Source of the DNA: a virus
Reading direction: 5' to 3' (one strand)
DNA: 27,851 nt
Virus record (IMG/VR): IMGVR_UViG_3300026114_000012
Coordinates: 1-27,851 of that record
Shown here: positions 11,498 through 19,141 of the stretch, piece after piece
Layout: each line of letters opens with the position of its first letter
How positions within the stretch are numbered: the stretch's first letter is position 1
The notes under the pieces: model-generated
Seen by the model: only the letters and a program-made list of their open reading frames with translations
What the model was told of the DNA's origin: nothing
The model's database searches: none
Translations under genes and position numbers: made by a program

Positions 11498-13096
11498 TTA
11501 TACTGTATAGTCACATTGTAACTCTATATCGACAAAACAACTTTTGGAACTTGCCTCATCATACGGAACCCTACGACTTTTTGTCAATATCGGATGGTCT
11601 GACGCACGACTAATAAATTTCTGCTGCGACACTTTTTCCTCCAAATTATCCTCACACCATTTTTCATAATACTCATAGGTCTCTACAGTCCTAATGTTCT
11701 TGCTGTTTTCCGTGCCTCGCTCAACGACTTCGTTAATAAACTGAGCAACTGAGTCACCGTAATTGCTCCATTTCCGCTTAGTTTCCATATGGTCTCTGTC
11801 TAAGGCAAAACGGTTCTGCGTCATCAAACTTTCATACCCATCAATCGCCCATGCAAGTAACCAATCCATGCATTCTTCGGTCGTCAGTTTGTCAAGAAGA
11901 TTTCTATCCTTATCATCTTCACTAATGGTTTCCGGCGCTTCAATAGTCAAAAACCTGTTGTAAAATGCTTGATCTGCGCCTCGATGTTCTGGCGGATGGT
12001 TTGAGGCAATCATAAAGTTGGCCACAGGCTTCATGTCATAGCCTTTTTCCATTTTAGGATCGGCAAAAATACTTTCTTTAGAAATACATTTCTTAATCCT
12101 GCTTCGTCTCTTAATGTCTTTGTTGCTCATGTCCTGATCAAAGTTGATAACTGATTGCTTCAAACTATCAACGTGATAGGCTCGGTCTTGCCCAAGTTGT
12201 GGAAAACTAATCTCTGATGTGTTTGCGTGTTTGAAAAAATGTTTCACAACTTTTAGCAGTGTTGACTTTCCTGAATCTGTTGGTCCTAAAATCAATAAGG
12301 CTTTTTCAAATCGGTCGCTTGGCCAGGCCAACAAATGCCCTAAAAATTGCTGGAATGTTTCTCTTTCTAAATCATCTGGAATTGTTTCTGTAATAAATTT
12401 TTCCAATTTTGTAGCATATTTGCTTTCAGATTGTTGGCCGTGCACATAATCCTCCATTATGTCTGTCTGGAAACTGGCATTAACGGCGTTTAAAGCATAG
12501 TCTTTTTTCTTAGCCTTCCGCCTATCTTTTTCTAATTCTCCGATGTTGCTTTCTAAATCCAGAATGTCTCCATTCTTGAGCAGGACTTGACTGGTTTTTA
12601 GGCCGAATTTTTCCCATTTTGTGTAGTCGCCGTTATGCCTCATTTTCTTGTCAAATTCGTTATGGAGGTGTTGTGTGACTGTGGCGTTTACTGGCCTAGA
12701 TGAAAGATCTGCATCTAATTCTTTGTGGATTATTTCTAGATCAATTTGTTTCCATGTTTTGGCCTCTGGTTGGTAACGGAAAAATAGGGTTGCTGAATCA
12801 ATCAATACAGGGATTGTGTTTTTTTCTTGTATTTGGTAGTCTGCATACGCATGGGCTAATTTGGTTTTGTTTTCTTTGTCTGTTCCTTGTAAGAAATCTT
12901 CAATTGGAGTTTCTTTGGTTTCTTCAAAGTTTTTGGCTATGATGTCTATCTCGTTTTTGTGATCTGGATACTGGTCTTTTAAAGCCATTTTGTAGCCTTC
13001 TCCCAACCTACTTTTGTTTTCAATAGCCTTTTCTAGCGTTTCCCTTAGACCGTCTGGTATTTCTATATCTTGGAAAAACATTTGGTTATTGTTCAT
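11498..13096 (-). CDS. SF3 replicative helicase (P4/D5 type)
   Basis: Ring helicase that opens the viral replication fork. 532 aa. GPTDSGKST (271-279) is Walker A, VINFDQDM (316-323) the Walker B region, FMIASNHPP (361-369) the SF3 motif C with its sensor Asn, and FYNRFLTIE contains the Arg finger (R381). The preceding region (FFRYQPEAKTWKQI, about 105-118, then 210-260) matches the D5_N domain. No archaeo-eukaryotic primase domain is present at the N-terminus, so priming must come from elsewhere or the host. The C-terminal ~60 residues form a winged-helix-like end. Its ATG overlaps the stop of the 96-aa gene (ATGA). Confidence 0.9.
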   Translation of the reverse strand: MNNNQMFFQDIEIPDGLRETLEKAIENKSRLGEGYKMALKDQYPDHKNEIDIIAKNFEETKETPIEDFLQGTDKENKTKLAHAYADYQIQEKNTIPVLIDSATLFFRYQPEAKTWKQIDLEIIHKELDADLSSRPVNATVTQHLHNEFDKKMRHNGDYTKWEKFGLKTSQVLLKNGDILDLESNIGELEKDRRKAKKKDYALNAVNASFQTDIMEDYVHGQQSESKYATKLEKFITETIPDDLERETFQQFLGHLLAWPSDRFEKALLILGPTDSGKSTLLKVVKHFFKHANTSEISFPQLGQDRAYHVDSLKQSVINFDQDMSNKDIKRRSRIKKCISKESIFADPKMEKGYDMKPVANFMIASNHPPEHRGADQAFYNRFLTIEAPETISEDDKDRNLLDKLTTEECMDWLLAWAIDGYESLMTQNRFALDRDHMETKRKWSNYGDSVAQFINEVVERGTENSKNIRTVETYEYYEKWCEDNLEEKVSQQKFISRASDHPILTKSRRVPYDEASSKSCFVDIELQCDYTV

Positions 13097-13383
13097 TCAA
13101 TTTCGACCTCGTCTTCCTGAAGTGTAGCGCCAACTTCTTCAGCAATTTCCTTAGTTTTCTGCATTTTCTCCAAGTCTTTCTTCTCCCCTCTTTTCTGGTA
13201 GAATGCCTTGTAGTGCTGATACAAGTTGTTTAGCTGGTGTTTCTCTGTCTGTGTAAATTGGTCTTTTTTATGCGTTAGTTCTTGCCAGTAATCAATTGTA
13301 TAAAGCTTGCCGTCTACAATCAAGTTAGTAGAGTCGGGAATCATTTCCGGGAGCGTGTCATGTTTCTCAGGAATTTTTCCCAT
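13093..13383 (-). CDS. Hypothetical protein, 96 aa, helicase partner?
   Basis: Unrecognised. N-terminal part MGKIPEKHDTLPEMIPDSTN leads to a strand pair (LIVDGKLYTIDYW), then two long charged helices (KDQFTQTEKHQLNNLYQHY; KDLEKMQKTKEIAEEVG) and an acidic end. It is translationally coupled to the helicase (ATGA) and to the mini-gene before it (TAATG), so it may be a helicase loader or accessory factor. That is positional inference; no loader motif is visible. Confidence 0.68.
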   Translation of the reverse strand: MGKIPEKHDTLPEMIPDSTNLIVDGKLYTIDYWQELTHKKDQFTQTEKHQLNNLYQHYKAFYQKRGEKKDLEKMQKTKEIAEEVGATLQEDEVEIE

Positions 13384-13466
13384 TATTTTCTCCTCTTGTC
13401 TTGATTGTTATCGCTGTATGAGATTTTGCCGTTATCGTAGAGCCATTTTGTGTGTACCCAGTACAT
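13383..13466 (-). CDS. 27-aa mini-protein
   Basis: MYWVHTKWLYDNGKISYSDN then a basic end (NQDKRRK). Aromatic-rich start, basic tail. Supported by TAAAATG spacing from the previous stop and TAATG overlap with the next gene. No function assignable; part of the AbrB-helicase operon. Confidence 0.5.
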   Translation of the reverse strand: MYWVHTKWLYDNGKISYSDNNQDKRRK

Positions 13467-13467
13467 T

Positions 13468-13554
13468 TTATCGTTCCTCGTTCTTGACTTGTTTTGCTGT
13501 TGGAAACCTCGTATTATACTTGTCAAATGCTTTGATGTATTCTGTAGTTTTCAT
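13468..13554 (-). CDS. 28-aa mini-protein
   Basis: MKTTEYIKAFDKYNTRFPTA then KQVKNEER. Its ATG overlaps the stop of the AbrB-like gene (ATGA). The DNA of its first half (AAAGCATTTGACA, TATAATACGAGGTTTCC) resembles the shared promoter-leader element, so this may be a captured or diverged promoter that now codes. Real translation is likely from the overlap but not certain. Confidence 0.5.
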   Translation of the reverse strand: MKTTEYIKAFDKYNTRFPTAKQVKNEER

Positions 13555-13760
13555 TGGTTGTTTTCCTCTTGTTTAGTTTCGTTCCATAAGCTAGTGTATT
13601 GTCCGTATTCTGTGCTGTGTTCGGCCTGTAGAACTATTTTGTCGCCTATTTCAAGGTTGTTGTGTTCTAATACTGCTTTTGGAATGATTATTCCCTTGCT
13701 ATTGCCGATTTGTCTTAGCTTGGTCGGGATTTGAAGTTTTTCTTTTTGTTCGTGTGTCAT
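13551..13760 (-). CDS. AbrB/SpoVT-type DNA-binding protein, 69 aa
   Basis: Swapped-hairpin DNA-binding fold: TKLRQIGNSKGIIIPKAVLE (about 13-32) followed by NNLEIGDKIVLQAEH (about 34-48), the standard 'G.S..I.IPK.....L..GD.V.' pattern of AbrB, MazE and archaeal relatives. The C-terminus is short and acidic (NETKQEENNQ). It could be an autoregulated repressor of the replication operon it heads, or an antitoxin, although no toxin gene is adjacent. A 12-base palindrome lies between its TATA box and ATG, an apt operator. Confidence 0.85.
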   Translation of the reverse strand: MTHEQKEKLQIPTKLRQIGNSKGIIIPKAVLEHNNLEIGDKIVLQAEHSTEYGQYTSLWNETKQEENNQ

Positions 13761-13778
13761 GTTATCGAGTATTAAGTT

Positions 13779-13790
13779 ATGTTATAACAT
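13779..13790. promoter_or_regulatory. Palindromic operator candidate for the AbrB-like gene
   Basis: ATGTTATAACAT is a perfect 12-base palindrome placed between the minus-strand TATA box (GTTATATAAAC, about 13791-13801) and ATG 13760. A repressor bound here would block the start site, which fits autoregulation by the AbrB-like protein. Confidence 0.5.
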
Positions 13791-13853
13791 TGTTTATATA
13801 ACTTGACATTTAACTAGAAGGTCACAAAAAACCGACAATCATTTTATTAGCTC

Positions 13854-13865
13854 TAAATATAAAAG
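13854..13865 (+). promoter_or_regulatory. Promoter of the SSB-like gene
   Basis: CTAAATATAAAAG is a TATA box for the rightward gene at 13912, about 47 bases before the ATG; a GAGGAGA ribosome site at 13897-13903 follows. It is divergent from the AbrB promoter, giving a 150-base regulatory region between the two genes. Confidence 0.6.
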
Positions 13866-13911
13866 ATTCAGCTTCAAAACCCTATAATACCTAACAGAGG
13901 AGATTTTATCT

Positions 13912-14379
13912 ATGTCTGAATCATCTAAGACTTCATCATTATCTGAACACGAAGAAAACCAGTCTAACGAAGACGATACCACTATTTGGGAGCCTGTACA
14001 GGACAATAATCAGGAGTATAATGACTATCCATTAGCATTTGTCAATGTTGACAAGGAGGACGACAGTATTTCCTACAATGTTGATGGCGACGAGATCACT
14101 CCTGAAGGATTAGATAGTCCGGGGCCGATGATTGTCGGCGAGTTCCAAGGCATTAATGACATTAGCAGCGATGACAATCCTGAACCGAGCATTAAGGTTC
14201 TTGTCGATTCTGATGACGATGAACGCACCTATGCCTTAAACAAGGTTAAGGCTTTGGAGCAACAATTAACCAAAGTTGAAGAAGGTGAAAGAATTGGCCT
14301 AGACTTTGACGGTTATGTTCATCCTGAAGATGATGGGCTGCCATGGCAGAATTGGACTGTTTACACGCCAAGTGCCTAA
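13912..14379 (+). CDS. Acidic OB-fold protein, probable ssDNA-binding
   Basis: 155 aa. A disordered Ser/Glu-rich N-terminus (residues 1-35) is followed by an OB-like core: GPMIVGEFQGINDIS, PSIKVLVDSDDDERTYAL, ALEQQLTKVEEGERIGLDF and NWTVYTPSA. The order strand-turn, long strand, 'L...L..V..GE.I..D..G' and terminal strand is that of small viral single-stranded DNA-binding proteins. It would protect ssDNA exposed by the SF3 helicase, whose operon is divergently transcribed next door. It has its own strong promoter and ribosome site and is one of the few genes on the plus strand. An acidic SSB suits a salty cytoplasm. Confidence 0.6.
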   Translation: MSESSKTSSLSEHEENQSNEDDTTIWEPVQDNNQEYNDYPLAFVNVDKEDDSISYNVDGDEITPEGLDSPGPMIVGEFQGINDISSDDNPEPSIKVLVDSDDDERTYALNKVKALEQQLTKVEEGERIGLDFDGYVHPEDDGLPWQNWTVYTPSA

Positions 14380-14399
14380 CATTTCTTTTCTTTATTTTT

Positions 14400-14858
14400 C
14401 TATGCTCCAACCAACATTTTGGCTGCCAAGTTACTAAGATCTATTTCTTCTAGTCGTCCACCTAACTTGTACTTGAACAGGGCTACGGTAAGCGTGGCAG
14501 ATGCCATCATATACGTAAGTTCGTGCATCACGTCAGCCATGTGACCTTCCAGTCCGTCACCTAACTTTTTGAAACCTGTTCTGAGCATGAGGAGCATGGC
14601 TATAATCATGGACTCGCCGAGCGGAGTTGGTAACATGTAGGCCAGGGCTGGAAAACTAATACCTAATGCAACTGCGTGCCATTCTGGTTTAGAAAGATAC
14701 TTACCTTCTGAGGTCAAAAAACCGTTTGACTTTTTGACATAGCCGAGGACACTTCTAGGTAGTGACAGTATTTTCCTTTTGACTGATTTATCGTTACGAT
14801 CATCTATCTGGTTTTCCAACTTTTCGATCTTCTCCTTAATGTTGTCTTCTTGGGTCAC
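14400..14858 (-). CDS. Membrane protein, 152 aa
   Basis: N-terminal coiled region (IKEKIEKLENQIDDRNDKSV), then about three hydrophobic segments: around 78-95 (HAVALGISFPALAYML), 100-112 (LGESMIIAMLLML) and 128-142 (MASATLTVALF). No family recognised. It is coupled to the upstream membrane gene by ATGA. The pair lies at the end of the tail operon, a usual place for holin-like or lysis/egress functions, so a role at the membrane late in infection is plausible. It ends close to the convergent SSB-like gene, with T-rich DNA between. Confidence 0.75.
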   Translation of the reverse strand: MTQEDNIKEKIEKLENQIDDRNDKSVKRKILSLPRSVLGYVKKSNGFLTSEGKYLSKPEWHAVALGISFPALAYMLPTPLGESMIIAMLLMLRTGFKKLGDGLEGHMADVMHELTYMMASATLTVALFKYKLGGRLEEIDLSNLAAKMLVGA

Positions 14859-15253
14859 AGTAATTCACCTAGATAATGTGTTAGGCCGGATTGAAAACCT
14901 GGTACTGCCTGGTTTGTGCTGTAGGCAGCGACCATGATGATTGAAGCGGCTGCAAGGTAGTAGATCAAGGGCTTAAACTTGGGCTGTTTTTCGTCTGTAA
15001 TTACTGTCACAGTTGTATCTTTCACCACTTTGATCAGTCCGAGAAAGTAGAGGTATGTCCAAACTCCTTGTTTTAGAATTATACTTAGTGAAATCATAAG
15101 TGTGGAGGCGGCGGCAGTCAGCTTGTGGTCGTACTGGTAGACTGTCCCAATGGTAGCAGATTGGTGCAATAAACCATGTCGGAGCTCGAAAGACTTTTTA
15201 CGACCTAGCTGCTCTGCCTCATTTTTCTTGGCCTCCAACCCTTTTTTAGTCAT
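14855..15253 (-). CDS. Membrane protein, 132 aa
   Basis: A charged N-terminus (MTKKGLEAKKNEAEQLGRKK) is followed by hydrophobic helices at about 47-80 (LTAAASTLMISLSIILK; VWTYLYFLGLIKVV) and 98-113 (YYLAAASIIMVAAY), ending in a short exposed tail. Unrecognised family. It overlaps the 152-aa membrane gene (ATGA), so the two probably act as a pair in the host membrane. Candidates are a holin pair or membrane-anchored virion proteins; no decisive motif. Confidence 0.75.
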   Translation of the reverse strand: MTKKGLEAKKNEAEQLGRKKSFELRHGLLHQSATIGTVYQYDHKLTAAASTLMISLSIILKQGVWTYLYFLGLIKVVKDTTVTVITDEKQPKFKPLIYYLAAASIIMVAAYSTNQAVPGFQSGLTHYLGELL

Positions 15254-15274
15254 CCATGATTCTCTAACTACAAA

Positions 15275-15517
15275 TTACCGAGACTTGTTTTTGAAGTCTT
15301 GGCTTACAGAAGGGTCTAGACAAACTTTTGATTCGTTATCGTAGTACTTAGAAATATTGGAAATGTTAATCTTGGTCGGCCCACAAGTATTGTTCTCTGG
15401 GTTAGTAACTTCATAATCAGAGTTTTGATTTAATCCAGAATAAATTGCTAAACCTGTAAGTAAACTTATTGAAAGCCCTGCAATTAAAATACCGACTATA
15501 ATTTTTTGCTTATTCAT
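15275..15517 (-). CDS. Secreted or membrane-anchored protein, 80 aa
   Basis: N-terminal signal/anchor: MNKQK followed by the hydrophobic stretch IIVGILIAGLSISLLTGLAI (6-25). The outer part has two cysteines (NNTCGPT and KVCLDP), able to form one disulphide, and is rich in Asn/Ser. It may be displayed on the host surface or help release. A TATA-like TAAATTTAAAATAG lies about 25-35 bases before ATG 15517, so it may head its own short operon with the two membrane genes. Confidence 0.75.
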   Translation of the reverse strand: MNKQKIIVGILIAGLSISLLTGLAIYSGLNQNSDYEVTNPENNTCGPTKINISNISKYYDNESKVCLDPSVSQDFKNKSR

Positions 15518-15553
15518 AATGTTACAAAAGAATTAACACTATTTTAAATTTAT

Positions 15554-15838
15554 CTAATTTTTGGCGTTGTGAACGCCGTCTTCCATATTTGGAGTTTCTT
15601 GCTGACAATTTTGACACATGTTATCAATCCATTTTCTAACATGTTCTTTCCAGCGACCAGAGCTAACTTGTTCTGGTTTAAACACTTTGTTTGTCTCAAA
15701 TATTTTCTGTTCGCCATTTCCGATCGGTAAACTTGTCTCAATTTTAACAATTATTTTTTCTGGATTTTCTTTACTAGGGCGAAAATCTTTAGTTATGACT
15801 TTGAAGTCATATTTGTTGTCGGCTGTTTTATGATTCAT
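15554..15838 (-). CDS. Hypothetical protein, 94 aa, downstream of tail hub
   Basis: Unrecognised. A strand-rich first part (KYDFKVITKDFRPS; KIIVKIETSLPIGNG) leads to a helix with WKEHVRKWIDN and then MCQNCQQE, a CxxC near residue 75 that may bind metal or be redox-active, with a short polar end. It lies 6 bases after the hub/fibre gene, in the same direction, so it may be a fibre-associated or assembly protein. A CxxC-containing helper for the His-rich fibre tip would be an inference only. Confidence 0.68.
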   Translation of the reverse strand: MNHKTADNKYDFKVITKDFRPSKENPEKIIVKIETSLPIGNGEQKIFETNKVFKPEQVSSGRWKEHVRKWIDNMCQNCQQETPNMEDGVHNAKN

Positions 15839-15844
15839 AATTTT

Positions 15845-17653
15845 TTACCTATCTGTTTTTAGTTCTTGAAGTGCGTCAATAAGTTTTTGGATTTGATCGC
15901 CAGTAATTACGTGTTCGGATGCATCGCCAGACCCGCCGTGCCCAAGGTCGTCAACTAAAACATTGTGTAAATGTGCAGCGGTCGATCCTGTTGTAGTGTG
16001 GTCGTGTTGTCTAACTGCATCGACATTAATATCTATTAGTCCGCCGTTGCCACTATCATAGTTAGATATTGTGGCCTCTATCGTGTCTCCTCCGTCTGGG
16101 CTTCTTTCTATTGCTGTAATAGTTCTGCAAACTTCTGCAGGCGTATTTGGAAAAATTATGTTTAAGTTTTGATTAAAAATAGTTGTATTTGTGTCTGTGT
16201 TTTCAATTTCTAAATTTACGTCGCCAGATCCGCTTCCATCATATTCTAGCTGAAAATTTACAGTCACTAAGTAAAATTCTACATCTAAACTAGAAAATGT
16301 TGGAACGGTTGTAGATACAGATGCAGATCCAGTAAAACCAGCAGGCCCAAAAGCATTATAGTTATAAGATGTTCCTCCAAATGCTGTGCTTGAACTTCCT
16401 GAGGTATCCGGGCTTTGTTCGTCTTCATCAGTACTGTTGTCGGCCTCTGCCGTATCATTTTCTGCATTAAAGTCGCCAAAATTAATGTCTATTTGTTCCT
16501 CTCCGCCCGGATAAATCCTTCTTTGTTGTTCATCATGTTTTCTCCATTCTCTACGCATCTCTGCCGTCTCCGGGTTTTCAAATTCAAAGCTAAAGTAACT
16601 AATGCCTTGATGTAAAAAGTCTTTCTGTTTTACCACAGTAAACTCGCTGTTTAAAGTTGAATCGCCGTCCTGTCTTGAATCGTCTTTAATACCGACAGAA
16701 TCATTTAAATTAGATTCTGGCCTTAATTCTGTATCCAAAGCTAAACTGGTTGAGGCATTTGGATTAAGATTTCTTTCTCCTATTTCATCTGCTAAATTAT
16801 TAGCTTCTATCACATCGGTGCCAAAGTAACCTATTCTAATTGACTTTATTCTTTCTCTATCTGCCGAATCTAACCCAAAATCACTAGGCTCATATGTATT
16901 ATCTATTGTATTTCCGTCCGCAGTGCCTATTATATTAACTTTTGATACAACCTGTGATGTGTCATCCGGCTTATAGTAATCATAGACAAAAGGATCGATA
17001 CCTCTCTCTAAGTTAAAGGCGTTCCCGCCGTATCCTTTTGGCTGAAGTCTTACTATAATATCGTTATTAGCATCCAAGTTTGGAGTAAACTTGATGACAT
17101 GTTTAAAGTCTTCTAAAATATCGTTGTATAGTTCTTGTCTTGCTCCGTCATAGGTAAAACCGTTAACGTTTGGGGCTGTTTCATCGCCCGGATATTCAAC
17201 TGTGTATCCTGGCGGCAATGCCTGTTCTAAAACATCTACTATGTCAGTATCTATCGGCGTGTCAATCGTTACATCGTCCTCGCCAGTCTCCTTTTCAAAA
17301 CCGTACAATCTTTTGTGTTTGTACTTTCCTTCGTCGTCGGTAATGCCGCCATCCTCTGGTTGGACTCTAGCTCGTTTTTCCCAATTACCATCTCCATTTG
17401 GATCAATTTCTGCTATAATTTCTCTCTCGTTTTCATTATTAGAACCAGTTCCAAAATCACTGATTTTTGTAGGCATGTTTTCTTGAAGCGTTGGCTCGCC
17501 TTCAATAATTACTCTGTTATATCCTCTAAAACTTTCCTCAATTGTGAAAGTTTGTATCGTACCGTCTTCAGGATTACTAGGTCTAAAAACTCCAATAATT
17601 TGCTCATTTTCGTCACTATCCACATATTTTAATCTTCCAGGAACTAAACTCAT
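15845..17653 (-). CDS. Tail hub / receptor-binding tail protein, 602 aa
   Basis: Largest tail protein, directly after the 203-aa tail protein (ATGA overlap). Residues 1-390 look like a baseplate hub of siphoviruses (MSLVPGRLKYVDSDENEQII; GGNAFNLERGIDPFVYDYY; SQVVSKVNIIGTADGN). After a Ser/Asp/Glu-rich linker (about 395-430) comes a beta-rich region, and residues 548-575 carry histidines (RQHDHTTTG, AHLHNVLVD, DLGHGGSG), the HxH pattern used by phage fibres to bind metal. The extreme C-terminus is a helix (IQKLIDALQELKTDR), likely trimeric. Probably the host-contacting tip. Confidence 0.75.
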   Translation of the reverse strand: MSLVPGRLKYVDSDENEQIIGVFRPSNPEDGTIQTFTIEESFRGYNRVIIEGEPTLQENMPTKISDFGTGSNNENEREIIAEIDPNGDGNWEKRARVQPEDGGITDDEGKYKHKRLYGFEKETGEDDVTIDTPIDTDIVDVLEQALPPGYTVEYPGDETAPNVNGFTYDGARQELYNDILEDFKHVIKFTPNLDANNDIIVRLQPKGYGGNAFNLERGIDPFVYDYYKPDDTSQVVSKVNIIGTADGNTIDNTYEPSDFGLDSADRERIKSIRIGYFGTDVIEANNLADEIGERNLNPNASTSLALDTELRPESNLNDSVGIKDDSRQDGDSTLNSEFTVVKQKDFLHQGISYFSFEFENPETAEMRREWRKHDEQQRRIYPGGEEQIDINFGDFNAENDTAEADNSTDEDEQSPDTSGSSSTAFGGTSYNYNAFGPAGFTGSASVSTTVPTFSSLDVEFYLVTVNFQLEYDGSGSGDVNLEIENTDTNTTIFNQNLNIIFPNTPAEVCRTITAIERSPDGGDTIEATISNYDSGNGGLIDINVDAVRQHDHTTTGSTAAHLHNVLVDDLGHGGSGDASEHVITGDQIQKLIDALQELKTDR

Positions 17654-18261
17654 AGACGACCACCTACCTTAAAACGGAAAATGCCTGCACCTCTAGCAGG
17701 GTTTTGAGGATTAGGTTCAATATCGCCTTCATCCATGAAAATAGGGCATCCAGAAGGGTTTACGCCTAAGTTATCTGCGTCAATAACTGTGGGGTCAACT
17801 ACTCCATCAACTTTTCTAAAACTGTATGCAGGGCCGAACAATCTCCAAGTGGCTGTAGCTCCCGGGTTGTGCATATATTCTCTAAGCCAGATCTCTTGTT
17901 CGGTAATCGTGCGGACAACATAATCTCCGCCACTGTCTTGTCCAAATCTTGCCCTAAGGACATCTGCCTCTGCAGTAGATGAATTATCTATTAAATCTTG
18001 AAGCGTTCCTGCACTTCTATCAGTTTGAAAAGGTCCGGAGGCAGTTGTATCAACAGCAGTAAAGTTTATCGTTCCTTGCTCGCCTTTACCGCTAAGACTG
18101 AAATTAACATTATTTACTGGCCTATCTGTCTTCATGTTTACAGAACCTATGCTTGTAGGATGTTGTACTGTTTCTTTTTTCGGTATGATGTATCGAAGGG
18201 TGACGTTTTCTAAAGTTTGTAAAGCTACTATTTCGTATTCGTCAATTCTATAATCTGTCAT
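17650..18261 (-). CDS. Tail protein, 203 aa (distal-tail position)
   Basis: Beta-rich protein located between tape measure and hub, the place of a distal tail protein that connects tube to baseplate. Sequence marks are TDRPVNNVNFSLSGKGEQGT, TITEQEIWLREYMHNPG and a C-terminal GIFRFKVGGRL. No family motif is recognised, so the role comes from synteny. Both ends overlap neighbours as ATGA, showing tight co-expression with the tail operon. Confidence 0.65.
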   Translation of the reverse strand: MTDYRIDEYEIVALQTLENVTLRYIIPKKETVQHPTSIGSVNMKTDRPVNNVNFSLSGKGEQGTINFTAVDTTASGPFQTDRSAGTLQDLIDNSSTAEADVLRARFGQDSGGDYVVRTITEQEIWLREYMHNPGATATWRLFGPAYSFRKVDGVVDPTVIDADNLGVNPSGCPIFMDEGDIEPNPQNPARGAGIFRFKVGGRL

Positions 18262-18947
18262 GTTCCTCCGGGACCTCCGTTACGGACTTCACTGCTAGCT
18301 GTTTCTCCAATACTTTGGTCTTGGCTTGTAGCACTTTTTTCACTTAACCAGCCCATTTGAATGAATATATTTTCTCCGACTGAATCTTTAGCTACAGTAG
18401 TTCCAAATGGACCTTCTCTAACCTCTGAACTGTTTTCGGGCGAAACTTGTGTGAATTGATTTACGTTGTTTGTTTGAGGTTTTTCTTCATCAATATTTAC
18501 AAAAGGTATTAAATTATCTATAAATCCTCTAAAATCTCTTATAAGCCCTGCTACTAAATTATCGAGTTTTCTAGTGAACTCATCAAGAGTGGTTTGGAAG
18601 TCTATGCTGCCAATAAATTTTAGTAATTCTTGCAATAATGGTCTGAGAAAGGTCAGTAATAATGCAACTAAAGGTAGTATTGCAACTGAGAAAAGTCGTT
18701 GGAGACCAGCTATTAGTTCTTGGATTGGTTTAAGGCTAGCAAGAAATGTAACAAAACCTAAAATGCCTGCAAGTTTAGCTGAGATGCCGCCTAGCATTCC
18801 TCCTAGGGCGCCGCCATCTCCTCCGTCTCCACCTCCTGCTAAACCGCCGCCATCACCTTCTCCGGCGGCATCAGCTATTTGGTCGGCTGCTTCTTGAGCT
18901 CCATCTTCTTTTATAGAAACAGCAATTTCGCCAAGTTCGTCAGCCAT
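18258..18947 (-). CDS. Very short tape measure protein, 229 aa
   Basis: Tape measure proteins set tail length and sit in the tail tube. This one lies just after the chaperone frameshift product, the standard place. It has an Asp/Glu/Gly-rich start (about 25-50), then two long hydrophobic helices (KLAGILGFVTFLASLKPI; LPLVALLLTFLRPLLQ) and an amphipathic region (KLDNLVAGLIRDFRGFIDN), followed by a hydrophilic C-terminus. At about 0.15 nm per helical residue, 229 residues imply a tail of roughly 35 nm, far shorter than typical siphovirus tails. Another membrane-active protein is the alternative. Confidence 0.65.
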   Translation of the reverse strand: MADELGEIAVSIKEDGAQEAADQIADAAGEGDGGGLAGGGDGGDGGALGGMLGGISAKLAGILGFVTFLASLKPIQELIAGLQRLFSVAILPLVALLLTFLRPLLQELLKFIGSIDFQTTLDEFTRKLDNLVAGLIRDFRGFIDNLIPFVNIDEEKPQTNNVNQFTQVSPENSSEVREGPFGTTVAKDSVGENIFIQMGWLSEKSATSQDQSIGETASSEVRNGGPGGT

Positions 18948-18955
18948 AAACTATA

Positions 18956-19141
18956 TTACCTGCTATTTTGATTTAATGCTTTTGATTTTTGTCTATTATA
19001 TTCGTTTACTGCATTTTGGTAAAATACCCTTTCCAAGTAAGATGTTTCTTCGTAATATTCTGTAACTCCTTTGTAATTGGTTTTCTCTAAAATCTGTATA
19101 ATAGAGGCTCCGGAGTTTTCAGCAAACTTTTTCACCGCCTT
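18956..19141 (-). CDS. -1 frameshift extension of the tail chaperone (gpGT-like)
   Basis: Reading one base back at the A-run (19140-19148 on the plus strand) gives KAVKKFAENSGASIIQIL followed by the Tyr-rich part YYEETSYLERVFYQNAVN and a basic end, 61 codons to TAA at 18958-18956. This fills the whole gap up to the tape measure ATG. The combined protein would be 167 + 61 = 228 aa. The frame has no start of its own, which is how gpGT-type extensions are built in phage lambda and relatives. Confidence 0.8.
   Translation of the reverse strand, partial: KAVKKFAENSGASIIQILEKTNYKGVTEYYEETSYLERVFYQNAVNEYNRQKSKALNQNSR

Noticed and set aside
11203-11514. Minus-strand 103-codon frame in the spacer after the helicase
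   Set aside because: It has unlikely composition (Cys/Trp/Phe-rich, no domain), crosses the T-run terminator of the helicase transcript and overlaps the helicase 3' end; more likely non-coding.
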